From: Hygrophila difformis
Lineage: Eukaryota; Streptophyta; Magnoliopsida; Lamiales; Acanthaceae
Length of the DNA stretch: 64,000 nucleotides
Reading direction: 5' to 3'
Assembly: GCA_030278955.1 (NCBI GenBank)
Contig: JAOANR010000002.1
Span: 24,538,057 to 24,602,056, forward strand
The notes beneath the pieces are model-generated. The model ran no database searches, was not told the origin of the DNA, and saw only the letters and a list, made by a program, of their open reading frames with translations. Shown in pieces: positions 34,520 through 46,238 of this stretch. A program made the translations under genes and the position numbers. Every line of letters starts with the position of its first letter. Within the stretch, counting starts at the first letter, position 1.

Positions 34520-35067
34520 CACTCTCAATTTTCATTTCAAATTTCCCATGTGATGAAAGAATTGGTAGGTCCTGGGACTTTAAGTCCCACAAGTGCAAAG
34601 TATTTTGTCCCTTCCCCAGGACCTCGAAGATCCGCCCCTTCCCTCAAGCAAAATCAATGGCCCATTGGGCTAGGGTTACTCCACCTATAAATATAGTTGT
34701 TTTCTCTCTTCAACAGCAGCCCCCCACTTCAGAATTTCATCCGAAAATTAAACTTGCTGCTTGGAGACAAGTGGGTGTCTTAGTTTTTTTAGGTAGATAA
34801 ATTTAATTTTTGCACTATGTAGCCATAGATCACTTAGCTATTGCTAGCATATAGCATGAAAATAGCTACTTCAATAAATTTTGACCGCCTGATGTCCCAA
34901 TGAGAGAAAGTACAGACTTTCACATGAACAGGTATCCTGAGGTGCATCTCAATGCAAGACGAAACCCTGGACGGAACCCGAGTAGAGCACCAGAATCCAC
35001 ACCGTGGCCCAAAACAATGTTACAACAATTAAATCCATATAGCATAACACTGAACCTCGATGTTATC
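34520..35067 (+). repeat. Athila/Tat-like LTR piece
   Basis: 34520-34880 matches 5228-5588 including the TATA box (CCTATAAATATAG, about 34682). From 34881 the match stops and an unrelated 187-bp stretch (TTTGACCGCCTGATGTCCC...) leads to the next LTR start. No gene seen. Confidence 0.55.
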
Positions 35068-36073
35068 TGATAATGACCAAAATTGACCATTATTTTCAAT
35101 CTATTTCCGTGTCTAAACATGGGCATTTGATCGCATTCCGGTCTTATTTAAAAAAGAAAGCAATTGAATTTAACAGATATATGCAAGTTTGTATAAATAG
35201 TAAGCTGGTATTAAAAAACACAAAAATATTGTTATTTTTATTAATTTTATGTTAAAAAATCCAAAAACATGATAAAAATATTAAAAATCCCACACTTGTT
35301 TAATTTTGGTTCGGTGTTGACTATTCGGTGGAACATGGGTTCATTAAATGGAACACAAACCAAATAATCAAGTGGAATAAATATACATATTTATATTATT
35401 TTATATTTTGAAGTATATATTTATATTTTTTCTGTTTATTTTTATTTCTATTTTCTGCTATAATTAAAAATAATTGGTCCAATAATCAATTTTAATTAAT
35501 TGTAGGTGATTTGGCTTATGTCCACTTTAATTTGATCTGGCAGTTTCAGTCCAAGAATTCACTAAGCCCAACCACATTTTCAACTCAATTGGCCCAATAC
35601 CAACCCCAAGCCCAACCACCAAAACCTAACCCTAACCCTAATCCCCCTAGCCGCCGCCACCGCGCCGCCCTCGCTGCCGCCGGCGAGATTCCGGCGAGCC
35701 GCCGGCCAACTCCTCCGGCCATCGTCCAAATCCGAGCCACACCACCACCATTTTCATTCCCGTCTCCAACTCCACCAGATTCCGCCGACCACCACCACTG
35801 CCCTCACCTCCAATTGCCACCATCACCGCCGGCAGCTCCTCCTTCTCGCCACCACCATCTCCTCCGGCGACCTCAACCTCCGGCCACCCTCATCTCCTCC
35901 ATCCTCACACCACAGCAGCCCCCTCATCACTTTCCTCCATTTACTCCGGCGAGTCACCCATCGCCTTCAACAGCCGCCGGCAGCATTCACCACCACTCCG
36001 GCACGCACCTCCGCCAGTCACCACCCTCTCCTCCATCGCCTTCACCAGATCTCCCCGTCCCCGGAATCCTCTC
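35068..36073 (+). repeat. Athila/Tat-like LTR start, third copy
   Basis: TGATAATGACCAAAATTGACC matches 23060 onward for about 440 bp. 35625-36070 is very C-rich with CCTCCGGC and CACCACC repeats. The 200-residue frame here is a proline/histidine/serine-rich product of that composition and is not called. Ends at the LTR at 36074. Confidence 0.5.
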
Positions 36074-37053
36074 TGTAATACCCGAGACTTTTAATAATAG
36101 GAGATGGAATTAAATTCGAAGAGCAAGAGAATTTTAATTTCAAGAACCGTAAAGTCGAAAATGAGTTGAATAAATAAATCATTGCACGGGAATCGAAGGT
36201 CGACGGATTCGAAGCCGACGAATCCAAACTCGACGGATTCAAGATTTTGAATACGAAATCAATTTAAGTCGAAATAAATTTAGGATAGAAATCGTAATCC
36301 GAGAATGACCCGGAAAATCGAGCTCGAGAACGTAGGAGGATAGAAGCCCGAAAGAGATGAGAAAAGGCCCGACGGACGCACGACCGGCCCAGGCCGAAGC
36401 CCAGGCCGAGCTCTCGCGCTCGTCGCGCGGAATCCGGCAAATTACGCCCCACCACCGCGCCACTCCAGCAGCAATGGCAAGGTGCATGATCGACTGGATT
36501 TCTTGCCCGATTTCGGTCCGTCATTATGGAAACTTACCTTTGGAACATTTGGGAAGGATCTAGGCTACTTATGGACGAAATTTATCCCATAAATCAGCCC
36601 TCACATAGTGGATAAAGATTGGAACATGCAAAAGGAATGGATAAGAACTACCATAAGTGGGAGGAAGGGAATGGATGAAGTTTGGAGGCCACAATTTCGG
36701 GATTTGACTGAGATAATTTCCCTCAATCATTCTAGGATCATCAAGGCATTAATTGGAATGATAATCACCTCTTTATCATCTCCATTACAGGCCCTAAACA
36801 GCCATTACACATCCATTCCGAAAATTTGAGTTTTCCCTTGAGTGTGGTGAGTCTTGTGAGTTGTTCTTTGGTTTCCGGAGGCTTTGGACGAGTCAATCAC
36901 CAACCAAGCCTTGCATCCAATCGGGCCAATCGGGGGGTGATAGTCCGTGTTGCAGTTTAGGGACGACCTTGAGCAATACCAACAAGAAGGATTACGACTC
37001 CAATCCATATATATGTAACTTAATGTCATACACACCAAGTTTAAGACATTTTC
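36074..37053 (+). repeat. Plus-oriented LTR fragment, left of array insertion
   Basis: It starts TGTAATACCCGAGAC and resembles the start of the LTR at 3520, then diverges (GC island at about 36360-36480, CTCCATTACAGGCCC at about 36778). It is interrupted by the TTTTC-flanked array and continues at 51182. No gene: the 73- and 68-residue frames are LTR sequence. Confidence 0.6.
37049..37053. repeat. Target-site duplication TTTTC, left
   Basis: Repeated at 51182-51186 after the third LTR, showing that the whole three-LTR array occupies a single insertion site. Confidence 0.9.
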
Positions 37054-37398
37054 TGTAACACCCCGGATTTGATAACCCAGGCCGAGGTGTCACCGCCGCA
37101 CCTCCCTAGCAAGACGCGGTTTCTCCGAGCTTGCTAAAGAGATGCAAGGCTATAGGTGTTGGAAAAAGTCTTAAAAGTAAGTCCGGAATTACTTAAAAAC
37201 AATAATGTAGTATCATCCATACATGATAAAAATAAATAGTTGCAGCGGGAATTTAAATATGGGCCGACATGGCCAAAACTCGGGTCAACAAGCCCGTATG
37301 CAAGTCATGTAAAATAAATAACTAAATGTCCAAAGTAATCCCCCGATGCATGATCATGCTCCGTACTCTGTAATGGAAAAATAAACAACAGGTTTTAT

Positions 37399-37415
37399 CA
37401 GTATATAAAATACTG
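37399..37415 (-). promoter_or_regulatory. Conserved LTR hairpin CAGTAT/ATACTG
   Basis: Six-bp stem with a five-base loop, followed on the plus strand by GAGTAAGTTA. The Tekay-type LTRs have CAGTAC/GTACTG at the same place, a compensated change. Copies in the sister LTRs are at about 42790 and 48177. Confidence 0.6.
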
Positions 37416-37803
37416 AGTAAGTTACTTCCTAACGTAACGATAAAGGGGTTTTAAAAAGATTATTTAATTAATTTAAAACTTATACTTCTACTCAGGCTTA
37501 AATTTAAATATTACAAATTCGTAATCTTACTTGCCGCGGAAAACATGATTTATTTATTCAAAACAAGAACACAAAATTTAGAGACATAATTTAAAGGCGT
37601 AATTTAAAAGCGTAATTTAAATGCATAATTTAGAAACATGGTAAATAGGATTTAAGCATAATTAACCGCTCACACGAGTCTTTTACTTTTCATCCCGTAA
37701 ACTAAGAAGAGGACACCACACAAGGGAGATCACTAACGAGGCAATCTCAATAGTCGTAACCAGATAGCCGGTGAACCGGCGGCCGCAACCCTATCAGTAT
37801 TGA

Positions 37804-37965
37804 CTGCCGTTTTGGCGAGCCATGTATATCTACCGTCAATTTGACAGGCGTGTATATCAACTGTCATTTGACAGGCCTTTCAAGCGGTTTCACTGCCACT
37901 CGGGCAGGCCGTGTATTTCCCACTGCCGATTTGGCAGGCCATGTGCACAACTGCCGTTTTGGCAT
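37804..37965. repeat. Tandem array of six short hairpins in LTR 1
   Basis: About 30-bp units, each with a short stem: CTGCCGTTTTGGC, CCGTCAATTTGACAGG, CTGTCATTTGACAG, CTGCCACTCGGGCAG, CTGCCGATTTGGCAG, CTGCCGTTTTGGCA. The stem letters vary between units in a paired way. Confidence 0.75.
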
Positions 37966-40403
37966 AGTAAGGAGACCACTAACGAGACAGTCTCAAAAAG
38001 ATAGTAGGACCACTAACGAGGCGATCCAAAAATAATGATAGCATGAAGATCGGCTCAGCCTAGTGAACGGGATTTTTCGAAAGTTCGTATTTCAATGTTA
38101 TCAAATGATCGATATCGCGTTTTCATAGTTCGAGTTTTCTCAAGTTCGAAAAAATCCTATTCGTGGCAGTTTACGCCTTTCTTAATTAAAAATTCGTCTT
38201 TTCACCAAAAATTCTGAAATTTTTACAGTAGTTCAAAAACACACACATGAACAACTTTCATGTTTTAAGATTTTGGAAATAAGGTTCCGAATTGAGTCGA
38301 AATTCGAGTTCATTGCAAAGAATAATTTCTGTCTTAAAAATGGTTCCGTCGCAGGTTCGTGCAACGCTGATTAAAAATTCATTTCAAAACCAATCGATCC
38401 AAAATTTTTACAGGAGCTACAAAACACATTAAGAAACAAATTTCATGTTTTAAGAATTTGGAAATAATGAATTTTAGATGCTCAAAGATCGAACACAACA
38501 CGCTGTACACGCGCGGACTCCGAAGGGGTTTTAAAACAGTTCTGAAATTTGGCCATTTTGACATATGAAATGAACTCCAAAATTTATGAAATTTTACACA
38601 CATAATCTAGACATAATTTCCTACAACTTTTATTTAGAATTGCAAAGTTGAATCATTCTTTAAACGGGTGAATAATATGCATCAAATCGGGTCATAAAAA
38701 CTGTCAGGATTCCAGATTTGGCGATTCAACTTTTGACGACTTTTTGGCATATCAAACGTAGTTCAAAAATTATGAAATTTTTCAGGGATAAACTAGACAC
38801 CATCATCTACAACTTTTATGTTTTCACCCAAGATTAATTTTGACCATAAAGGATCGAAAAACGCACAATAGGTTCGACTACGCAATCTGTCCAGTTTTCC
38901 ATTAAATCACAGTTTATCTCCGAGGGGTTTTGAGTATGCAAACGTTAACGAAAATGCGTGAAATTTTAAAGACACAATACTTAGACAGTTAGCTACAACT
39001 TTTGTTCTTACATAAAAGTTTAGTTTTGAAGGATTCCATTAGAAAAACATCAAAGAAGTTCAACGCTCCAATCTGTCATCAGTTTCGATTTTGGGAGAAA
39101 ACGCAGAGTAAACCAGATTCGATTTCGGGGGTCAAACGTTGATGAAAACTCTTGAAATTTTGACACAAACTAGATTATGGTCTTAGGAACAAAGTTCATG
39201 TTTTGGCCAATCCGTTTTAAACACTCGAAAGGGTCGAACTCATGAGGTTTCCGGAACTGCGCGGATTGGGGTTTTTAAGTTCCGATTTTTACGTTTTTGT
39301 TTAGATCTATTGATTCGTTCGATTTTAGTCACCCAAAATTGAAACGCAAGGAATCAACTTACAGTGTTAGAGTTTAGGATCGTCACGGGGCTCTCTCGGG
39401 TTGTCTAGGATTGCGACGAGCGGGTGTCTTCCACCGATCTCCTTCTTCTTCGCCCCCGAAGTGAACTCGTAAGAAAGTTTCGATGGTTAGGTTCGAATTT
39501 ACTACATTATGGATGAATACAAAACTGTACAACACCTTACCAACGTCCAAGGGGTCTGTCTTCTCCTTCTCAAGTCCTTCTTGTTCGGATTTCGTCGTCG
39601 GAACTTCAAGAACACAAGGGATTCCGGGGTTTTCGACTTTGGGAGGAGTTGGAGAGAATGTGAGGAGAAGAGGGCTGCTCTAGGGTTGTGTTTTTTTCGA
39701 ATTTAGGGTTAGGGAGCAGTATATGGTCGTCCCACATATCCTTCCATAGCCCGGGATTGAGTTTCCATCGTCGGGGGTCGAAAATATGGCAAGAAAATCG
39801 TCGGAACGCGTTGTTGCCATTTTCTGGGGAGGTCACGCGGACTTGGCGCGCTCCTAGGCTAAACACCGCGCGGCCAGCGCGCGGCCTCCGCCTGGGCCTC
39901 GGTCCGGGCGGGTCCGTGCGATCCGATCGGGCCTTTTCTCCTCTCTTTCGGACTTCTGTGCTCCTACGTTTTCGGGCTCGATTTTTTGGGTCATTCTCGG
40001 ATTATAAATTCTTATCTTAAATTTATCTCGTCTCGAATTAACCCCGTATTCGAAATCTTGAGTCCGTTGCGTTTGGATTCGTCGGCTTCTAATTCGTCGT
40101 CTTTTGACTCCCGTGTAACAATTTTTCTAATTAAATTATTTCCGACTTCACCGGTTCCTGGAATTAAAATTCTTTTCTTTCTTGAATTTAGTTCCAATTC
40201 TTTTGACTCGATTCATGGAATGTCTCCGGGCTTCCTTTCCCTCCTTTATTCCATTTTGAATTTTGAATCTATCGGCGTTTCATTTCCGAGCAATAATTTA
40301 TTGTGGTAAATTATTTTCTTCTTTTCGGAGATATTTCAACCTTGATTTGATTAAGAACTAAGTTTTATTCCTTTGGACGCCGATAAAAATCCCGGGTATT
40401 ACA

Positions 40404-40610
40404 GTCTACCCCCCTTAAGAATCAACTTCGTCCCCGAAGTTGCGCCCTCACTTTCTTTTGGGCTCAATTTAATGTTGGGGTATCTCCATCTACTTTCCTT
40501 AAGGATAAACGTCTTCCACAAGAAATTAATTCCATTCCTTTGAATGTGAATTAAATTTCTCGGGTGTTACATCCTCTCCCCCTTAGGAATCAACTTCGTC
40601 CTCGAAGTTG
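40404..40610 (-). promoter_or_regulatory. Duplicated hairpin-polypurine modules, interior 1
   Basis: Main tract: sense AAGGGGGGTAGAC before TGTAATACCCGGG, with hairpin CAACTTCGGGGACGAAGTTG upstream. Second: sense AAGGGGGAGAGGATG before TGTAACACCCGAG (40561-40584), with CAACTTCGAGGACGAAGTTG upstream (40591-40610). The two are about 160 bp apart. Confidence 0.65.
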
Positions 40611-40847
40611 GGCGTTAGCTCCTCGCGAGCTCGGACATTGTTTGGTTGCGTGATTGTTTTAATGTGTGTTGTTGTTTGTTATTATTTGACTGAACCCAGA
40701 ATTGAAATTTCCAAGTTGCCTACGTACCCTGTGAAGGGATCAAGCCATTACGTAGTTCAAAACAAGTTGAATTTGTTTATTTTTGATTGGATACAATTCG
40801 TAGAGTCAAACTAAAAAATGATGCAGTTATTGATGCTTGAAAACTTC

Positions 40848-41909
40848 TTACGGTTGCTTGGGCCGAGTGGTCACGTCTTCTCTCCTGTTTATGTTTTCTA
40901 TTCGCGTCCGGCAGTCACGCAGCCGATGACCATGTCGACCGCACCGAAGGCATGCTCCAGGTTGAGGGCATCCCCTCGCATAGTGTGGTTTACCACACTT
41001 TGGACATGGTGGCGCATAGTCACCATGGTTGAAAACTATCCCCTTGTTTCGTCCATTGTCGTTTTGATGTGGTCGGTTCAAGTTTCTACGGAAATTGTCC
41101 TTATTCCTCTTGTATCGTCCTTGTGGTCCTTGGTTAGTCCCACCTACCGGTTTCCGTTTCAGTCCTTGAACTCGTGCAACCGCTACTGCACGATCATACA
41201 CAGCTTGTAGGTCAGGGTAGTGCTCACCCGTGATCACCTCTCTAATAGATAGGTTCAGTCCCATCTCGAACTTCTGTGCCTTCTCTACATCAGTTGGCAC
41301 CAGTCTCGGCGCGAACCGCACCAACTCCTTGAAACGGTTATAGTATTCTTGGACCGTTTTTCCTCCTTGCCTCAGTGTCAGAAATTCCTCATACATAGCA
41401 CCCTTCATGCTCATGGGATAAAAATGATCCCTAAGCAGATCCATGAATTCTGACCATGTGTAGGGCTCGTCGTACTCTGCACGTTTCCCTTGGGTGACTT
41501 GCCACCAATCATCCGCCTCGCCTCCTAGGTAGTATGAAGCTACGTGAACCTTTTCCCCGTCGGGACACTTTACGGCGTTCAACAGCTTGTCGAACGTCCG
41601 TATCCATTGCTCTAGCTGAGTCGGGTCCTCTTCGCCGGCGTAGTGGGGTGGTTGGTAAGGGTTTACCAAGGCTAAGTAGTTGACCCGGGTTACCGGTGGT
41701 GGTACACCCGCTTGTGCACGTTGCACTTCAGCATTTCCTAATACTACGAGAACTTCCTCGACAGTCCTTAGACGCTCATCCATATTGTTGGGAACATGAG
41801 GCACTCGCCCTCCTATGTTCTGAGGGATCTCATTATTGTTCGGTGTGTTGGGGAGGTCAGCGTTAGTGTTGTTTGGGATTTCCTTTCTCGATTTTCCCTT
41901 AGGTGCCAT
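40848..41909 (-). CDS. Gag protein of gag-only element, copy 1
   Basis: 353 residues starting MAPKGKSRKEIPN; the start aligns with the gag starts of the gag-pol copies. Capsid-type core with YYLGGEADDWW and [15 protein letters not shown] (about residues 125-225), a basic linker, then two CCHC zinc knuckles, CPKCGKPHYARGC and CLRCGRHGHRLRDC, and a stop about 20 residues later. The gag-pol relatives continue here into a spacer and protease, so this protein is gag alone, with its RNA-binding end complete. Both copies in the array keep this frame open while surrounding sequence drifts, which suggests that gag is needed. It probably forms particles or joins particles of a full-length partner. Confidence in gag identity is very high; activity is inference. 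Confidence 0.93.
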   Translation of the reverse strand: MAPKGKSRKEIPNNTNADLPNTPNNNEIPQNIGGRVPHVPNNMDERLRTVEEVLVVLGNAEVQRAQAGVPPPVTRVNYLALVNPYQPPHYAGEEDPTQLEQWIRTFDKLLNAVKCPDGEKVHVASYYLGGEADDWWQVTQGKRAEYDEPYTWSEFMDLLRDHFYPMSMKGAMYEEFLTLRQGGKTVQEYYNRFKELVRFAPRLVPTDVEKAQKFEMGLNLSIREVITGEHYPDLQAVYDRAVAVARVQGLKRKPVGGTNQGPQGRYKRNKDNFRRNLNRPHQNDNGRNKGIVFNHGDYAPPCPKCGKPHYARGCPQPGACLRCGRHGHRLRDCRTRIENINRREDVTTRPKQP

Positions 41910-42427
41910 TCTCTGTTATCAACGCACGTGAAGATGAGTTTCTAATCTAAGGCAAGTTAGCGTTCAAGAAAATCTATAAGGTAGGATTGGAAAGAGGTAA
42001 TAGATAGGAGAATGCTAAACTTAGGTGATCAAATTATAAGATTGAGGCAGAATTAGTTTAAAGCAAACGCTTCTAAGTCAAGGTCATGACCAATTTGAAG
42101 GTAAGAGTTTTGACACTGTTAATTCACATAAAAAAAAATTAGCGCGATATTCATGTATGTATGTATGCGAATGCATGTATGCTTTATACAATGCTACCCC
42201 AACCCCGAAAAAATATTTTCGTGACTTTAAAAACTTGTTGGAAAAATTTCTATGCATATGTAAATATTTCCCATGGGTTTCAAATAAATTTTGTTCCATG
42301 GAAACAAAACTTAAAATTTAAATAATAATAATGGTACTTTAAAATTTTAAAATAATATTAATATTTGTTTAAAAATCTTGGGCCTCTATATTGGCCAAAA
42401 TAATAATAATAATTTAAAAATATTTCC
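41910..42427 (-). other. Leader of interior 1
   Basis: 518 bp between PBS and gag. Holds the CCATGG inverted repeat (42269-42303), a G-rich run (CCCCAACCCC on the plus strand, 42196) and ATGTATGT repeats. No homologue of the coiled-coil ORF; the 71-residue minus frame at 42084 is unrelated and lost in the second interior. Confidence 0.7.
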
Positions 42428-42441
42428 GGGCTCTGATACCA
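42428..42441 (-). other. Primer-binding site, tRNA-iMet
   Basis: Minus strand TGGTATCAGAGCCC, next to LTR 2. Confidence 0.92.
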
Positions 42442-42444
42442 CTT

Positions 42445-45400
42445 TGTAACACCCCGGATTTGATAACCCAGGCCGAGGTGTCACCGCCGCACCTCCCTAG
42501 CAAGACGCGGTTTCTCCGAGCTTGCTAAAGAGATGCAAGGCTATAGGTGTTGGAAAAAGTCTTAAAAGTAAGTCCGGAATTACTTAAAAATAATAATGTA
42601 GTATCATCCATACATGATAAAAATAAATAGTTGCAGCGGGAATTTAAATATGGGCCGACATGGCCAAAACTCGGGTCAACAAGCCCGTATGCAAGTCATG
42701 TAAAATAAATAACTAAATGTCCAAAGTAATCCCCCGATGCATGATCATGCTCCGTACTCTGTAATGGAAAAATAAACAACAGGTTTTATCAGTATATAAA
42801 ATACTGAGTAAGTTACTTCCTAACGTAACGATAAAGGGGTTTTAAAAAGATTATTTAATTAATTTAAAACTTATACTTCTACTCAGGCTTAAATTTAAAT
42901 ATTACAAATTCGTAATCTTACTTGCCGCGGAAAACATGATTTATTTATTCAAAACAAGAACACAAAATTTAGAGACATAATTTAAAGGCGTAATTTAAAA
43001 GCGTAATTTAAATGCATAATTTAGAAACATGGTAAATAGGATTTAAGCATAATTAACCGCTCACACGAGTCTTTTACTTTTCATCCCGTAAACTAAGAAG
43101 AGGACACCACACAAGGGAGATCACTAACGAGGCAATCTCAATAGTCGTAACCAGATAGCCGGTGAACCGGCGGCCGCAACCCTATCAGTATTGACTGCCG
43201 TTTTGGCGAGCCATGTATATCTACCGTCAATTTGACAGGCGTGTATATCAACTGTCATTTGACAGGCCTTTCAAGCGGTTTCACTGCCACTCGGGCAGGC
43301 CGGGTATTTCCCACTGCCGATTTGGCAGGCCATGTGCACAACTGCCGTTTTGGCATAGTAAGGAGACCACTAACGAGACAGTCTCAAAAAGATAGTAGGA
43401 CCACTAACGAGGCGATCCAAAAATAATGATAGCATGAAGATCGGCTCAGCCTAGTGAACGGGATTTTTCGAAAGTTCGTATTTCAATGTTATCAAATGAT
43501 CGATATCGCGTTTTCATAGTTCGAGTTTTCTCAAGTTCGAAAAAATCCTATTCGTGGCAGTTTACGCCTTTCTTAATTAAAAATTCGTCTTTTCACCAAA
43601 AATTCTGAAATTTTTACAGTAGTTCAAAAACACACACATGAACAACTTTCATGTTTTAAGATTTTGGAAATAAGGTTCCGAATTGAGTCGAAATTCGAGT
43701 TCATTGCAAAGAATAATTTCTGTCTTAAAAATGGTTCCGTCGCAGGTTCGTGCAACGCTGATTAAAAATTCATTTCAAAACCAATCGATCCAAAATTTTT
43801 ACAGGAGCTACAAAACACATTAAGAAACAAATTTCATGTTTTAAGAATTTGGAAATAATGAATTTTAGATGCTCAAAGATCGACCACAACACGCTGTACA
43901 CGCGCGGACTCCGAAGGGGTTTTAAAACAGTTCTGAAATTTGGCCATTTTGACATATGAAATGAACTCCAAAATTTATGAAATTTTACACACATAATCTA
44001 GACATAATTTCCTACAACTTTTATTTAGAATTGCAAAGTTGAATCATTCTTTAAACGGGTGAATAATATGCATCAAATCGGGTCATAAAAACTGTCAGGA
44101 TTCCAGATTTGGCGATTCAACTTTTGACGACTTTTTGGCATATCAAACGTAGTTCAAAAATTATGAAATTTTTCAGGGATAAACTAGACACCATCATCTA
44201 CAACTTTTATGTTTTCACCCAAGATTAATTTTGACCATAAAGGATCGAAAAACGCACAATAAGTTCGACTACGCAATCTGTCCAGTTTTCCATTAAATCA
44301 CAGTTTATCTCCGAGGGGTTTTGAGTATGCAAACGTTAACGAAAATGCGTGAAATTTTAAAGACACAATACTTAGACAGTTAGCTACAACTTTTGTTCTT
44401 ACATAAAAGTTTAGTTTTGAAGGATTCCATTAGAAAAACATCAAAGAAGTTCAACGCTCCAATCTGTCATCAGTTTCGATTTTGGGAGAAAACGCAGAGT
44501 AAACCAGATTCGATTTCGGGGGTCAAACGTTGATGAAAACTCTTGAAATTTTGACACAAACTAGATTATGGTCTTAGGAACAAAGTTCATGTTTTGGCCA
44601 ATCCATTTTAAACACTCGAAAGGGTCGAACTCATGAGGTTTCCGGAACTGCGCGGATTGGGGTTTTTAAGTTCCGATTTTTACGTTTTTGTTTAGATCTA
44701 TTGATTCGTTCAATTTTAGTCACCCAAAATTGAAACGCAAGGAATCAACTTACAGTGTTAGAGTTTAGGATCGTCACGGGGCTCTCTCGGGTTGTCTAGG
44801 ATTGCGACGAGCGGGTGTCTTCCACCGATCTCCTTCTTCTTCGCCCCCGAAGTGAACTCGTAAGAAAGTTTCGATGGTTAGGTTCGAATTTACTACATTA
44901 TGGATGAATACAAAACTGTACAACACCTTACCAACGTCCAAGGGGTCTGTCTTCTCCTTCTCAAGTCCTTCTTGTTCGGATTTCGTCGTCGGAACTTCAA
45001 GAACACAAGGGATTCCGGGGTTTTCGACTTTGGGAGGAGTTGGAGAGAATGTGAGGAGAAGAGGGCTGCTCTAGGGTTGTGTTTTTTTCGAATTTAGGGT
45101 TAGGGAGCAGTATATGGTCGTCCCACATATCCTTCCATAGCCCGGGATTGAGTTTCCATCGTCGGGGGTCGAAAATATGGCAAGAAAATCGTCGGAACGC
45201 GTTGTTGCCATTTTCTGGGGAGGTCACGCGGACTTGGCGCGCTCCTAGGCTAAACACCGCGCGGCCAGCGCGCGGCCTCCGCCTGGGCCTCGGTCCGGGC
45301 GGGTCCGTGCGATCCGATCGGGCCTTTTCTCCTCTCTTTCGGACTTCTGTGCTCCTACGTTTTCGGGCTCGATTTTTCGGGTCATTCTCGGATTATAAAT

Positions 45401-45794
45401 TCTTATCTTAAATTTATCTCGTCTCGAATTAACCCCGTATTCAAAATCTTGAGTCCGTTGCGTTTGGATTCGTCGGCTTCTAATTCGTCGTCTTTTGACT
45501 CCCGTGTAACAATTTTTCTAATTAAATTATTTCCGACTTCACCGGTTCCTGGAATTAAAATTCTTTTCTTTCTTGAATTTAGTTCCAATTCTTTTGACTC
45601 GATTCATGGAATGTCTCCGGGCTTCCTTTCCCTCCTTTATTCCATTTTGAATTTTGAATCTATCGGCGTTTCATTTCCGAGCAATAATTTATTGTGGTAA
45701 ATTATTTTCTTCTTCTCGGAGATATTTCAACCCTGATTTGATTAAGAACTAAGTTTTATTCCTTTGGACGCCGATAAAAATCCCGGGTATTACA
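42445..45794 (-). repeat. LTR 2 (central) of gag-only array (3350 bp)
   Basis: Serves as 5' LTR for interior 1 and 3' LTR for interior 2. Shares some variants with LTR 3 (for example GATCGACCACAAC near 43880) against LTR 1 and has private ones (CAATTTTAG near 44710). Hairpin array at 43195-43356. Confidence 0.95.
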
Positions 45795-46001
45795 GTCTAC
45801 CCCCCTTAAGAATCAACTTCGTCCCCGAAGTTGCGCCCTCACTTTCTTTTGGGCTCAATTTAATGTTGGGGTATCTCCATCTACTTTCCTTAAGGATAAA
45901 CGTCTTCCACAAGAAATTAATTCCATTCCTTTGAATGTGAATTAAATTTCTCGGGTGTTACATCCTCTCCCCCTTAGGAATCAACTTCGTCCTCGAAGTT
46001 G
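45795..46001 (-). promoter_or_regulatory. Duplicated hairpin-polypurine modules, interior 2
   Basis: Same two modules as at 40404-40610, with the same spacing. Confidence 0.65.
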
Positions 46002-46238
46002 GGCGTTAGCTCCTCGCGAGCTCGGACATTGTTTGGTTGCGTGATTGTTTTAATGTGTGTTGTTGTTTGTTATTATTTGACTGAACCCAGAATTGAAATT
46101 TCCAAGTTGCCTACGTACCCTGTGAAGGGATCAAGCCATTACGTAGTTCAAAACAAGTTGAATTTGTTTATTTTTGATTGGATACAATTCGTAGAGTCAA
46201 ACTAAAAAATGATGCAGTTATTGATGCTTGAAAACTTC

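Larger units (their letters stand above)
37054..40403 (-). repeat. LTR 1 of gag-only array (3350 bp)
   Basis: TGTAACACCCCGG to CCCGGGTATTACA. Contains the CAGTAT/ATACTG hairpin (37399-37415), a six-member short-hairpin array (37804-37965), a long AT-rich middle with no ORF of note and a GC island (39832-39925). The 110-residue frames here and in the sister LTRs are LTR sequence. Confidence 0.95.

Noticed and set aside
35625..35642. Telomere-like CCTAACCCTAACCCTAAT
   Set aside because: Only three units in a C-rich LTR segment; too short to be an interstitial telomere.
35511..36113. 200-residue proline/histidine/serine-rich plus-strand ORF
   Set aside because: Product of a C-rich LTR segment with CTCCGGC and CACCACC repeats; no domain, and it runs across the LTR boundary at 36074.
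40818..41210. 130-residue plus-strand ORF repeated at 46209
   Set aside because: Antisense to the gag zinc-knuckle region; repeated only because the interior is duplicated.
42084..42299. 71-residue minus ORF in the leader of the gag-only element
   Set aside because: Unrelated to the coiled-coil ORF and not maintained in the second interior.
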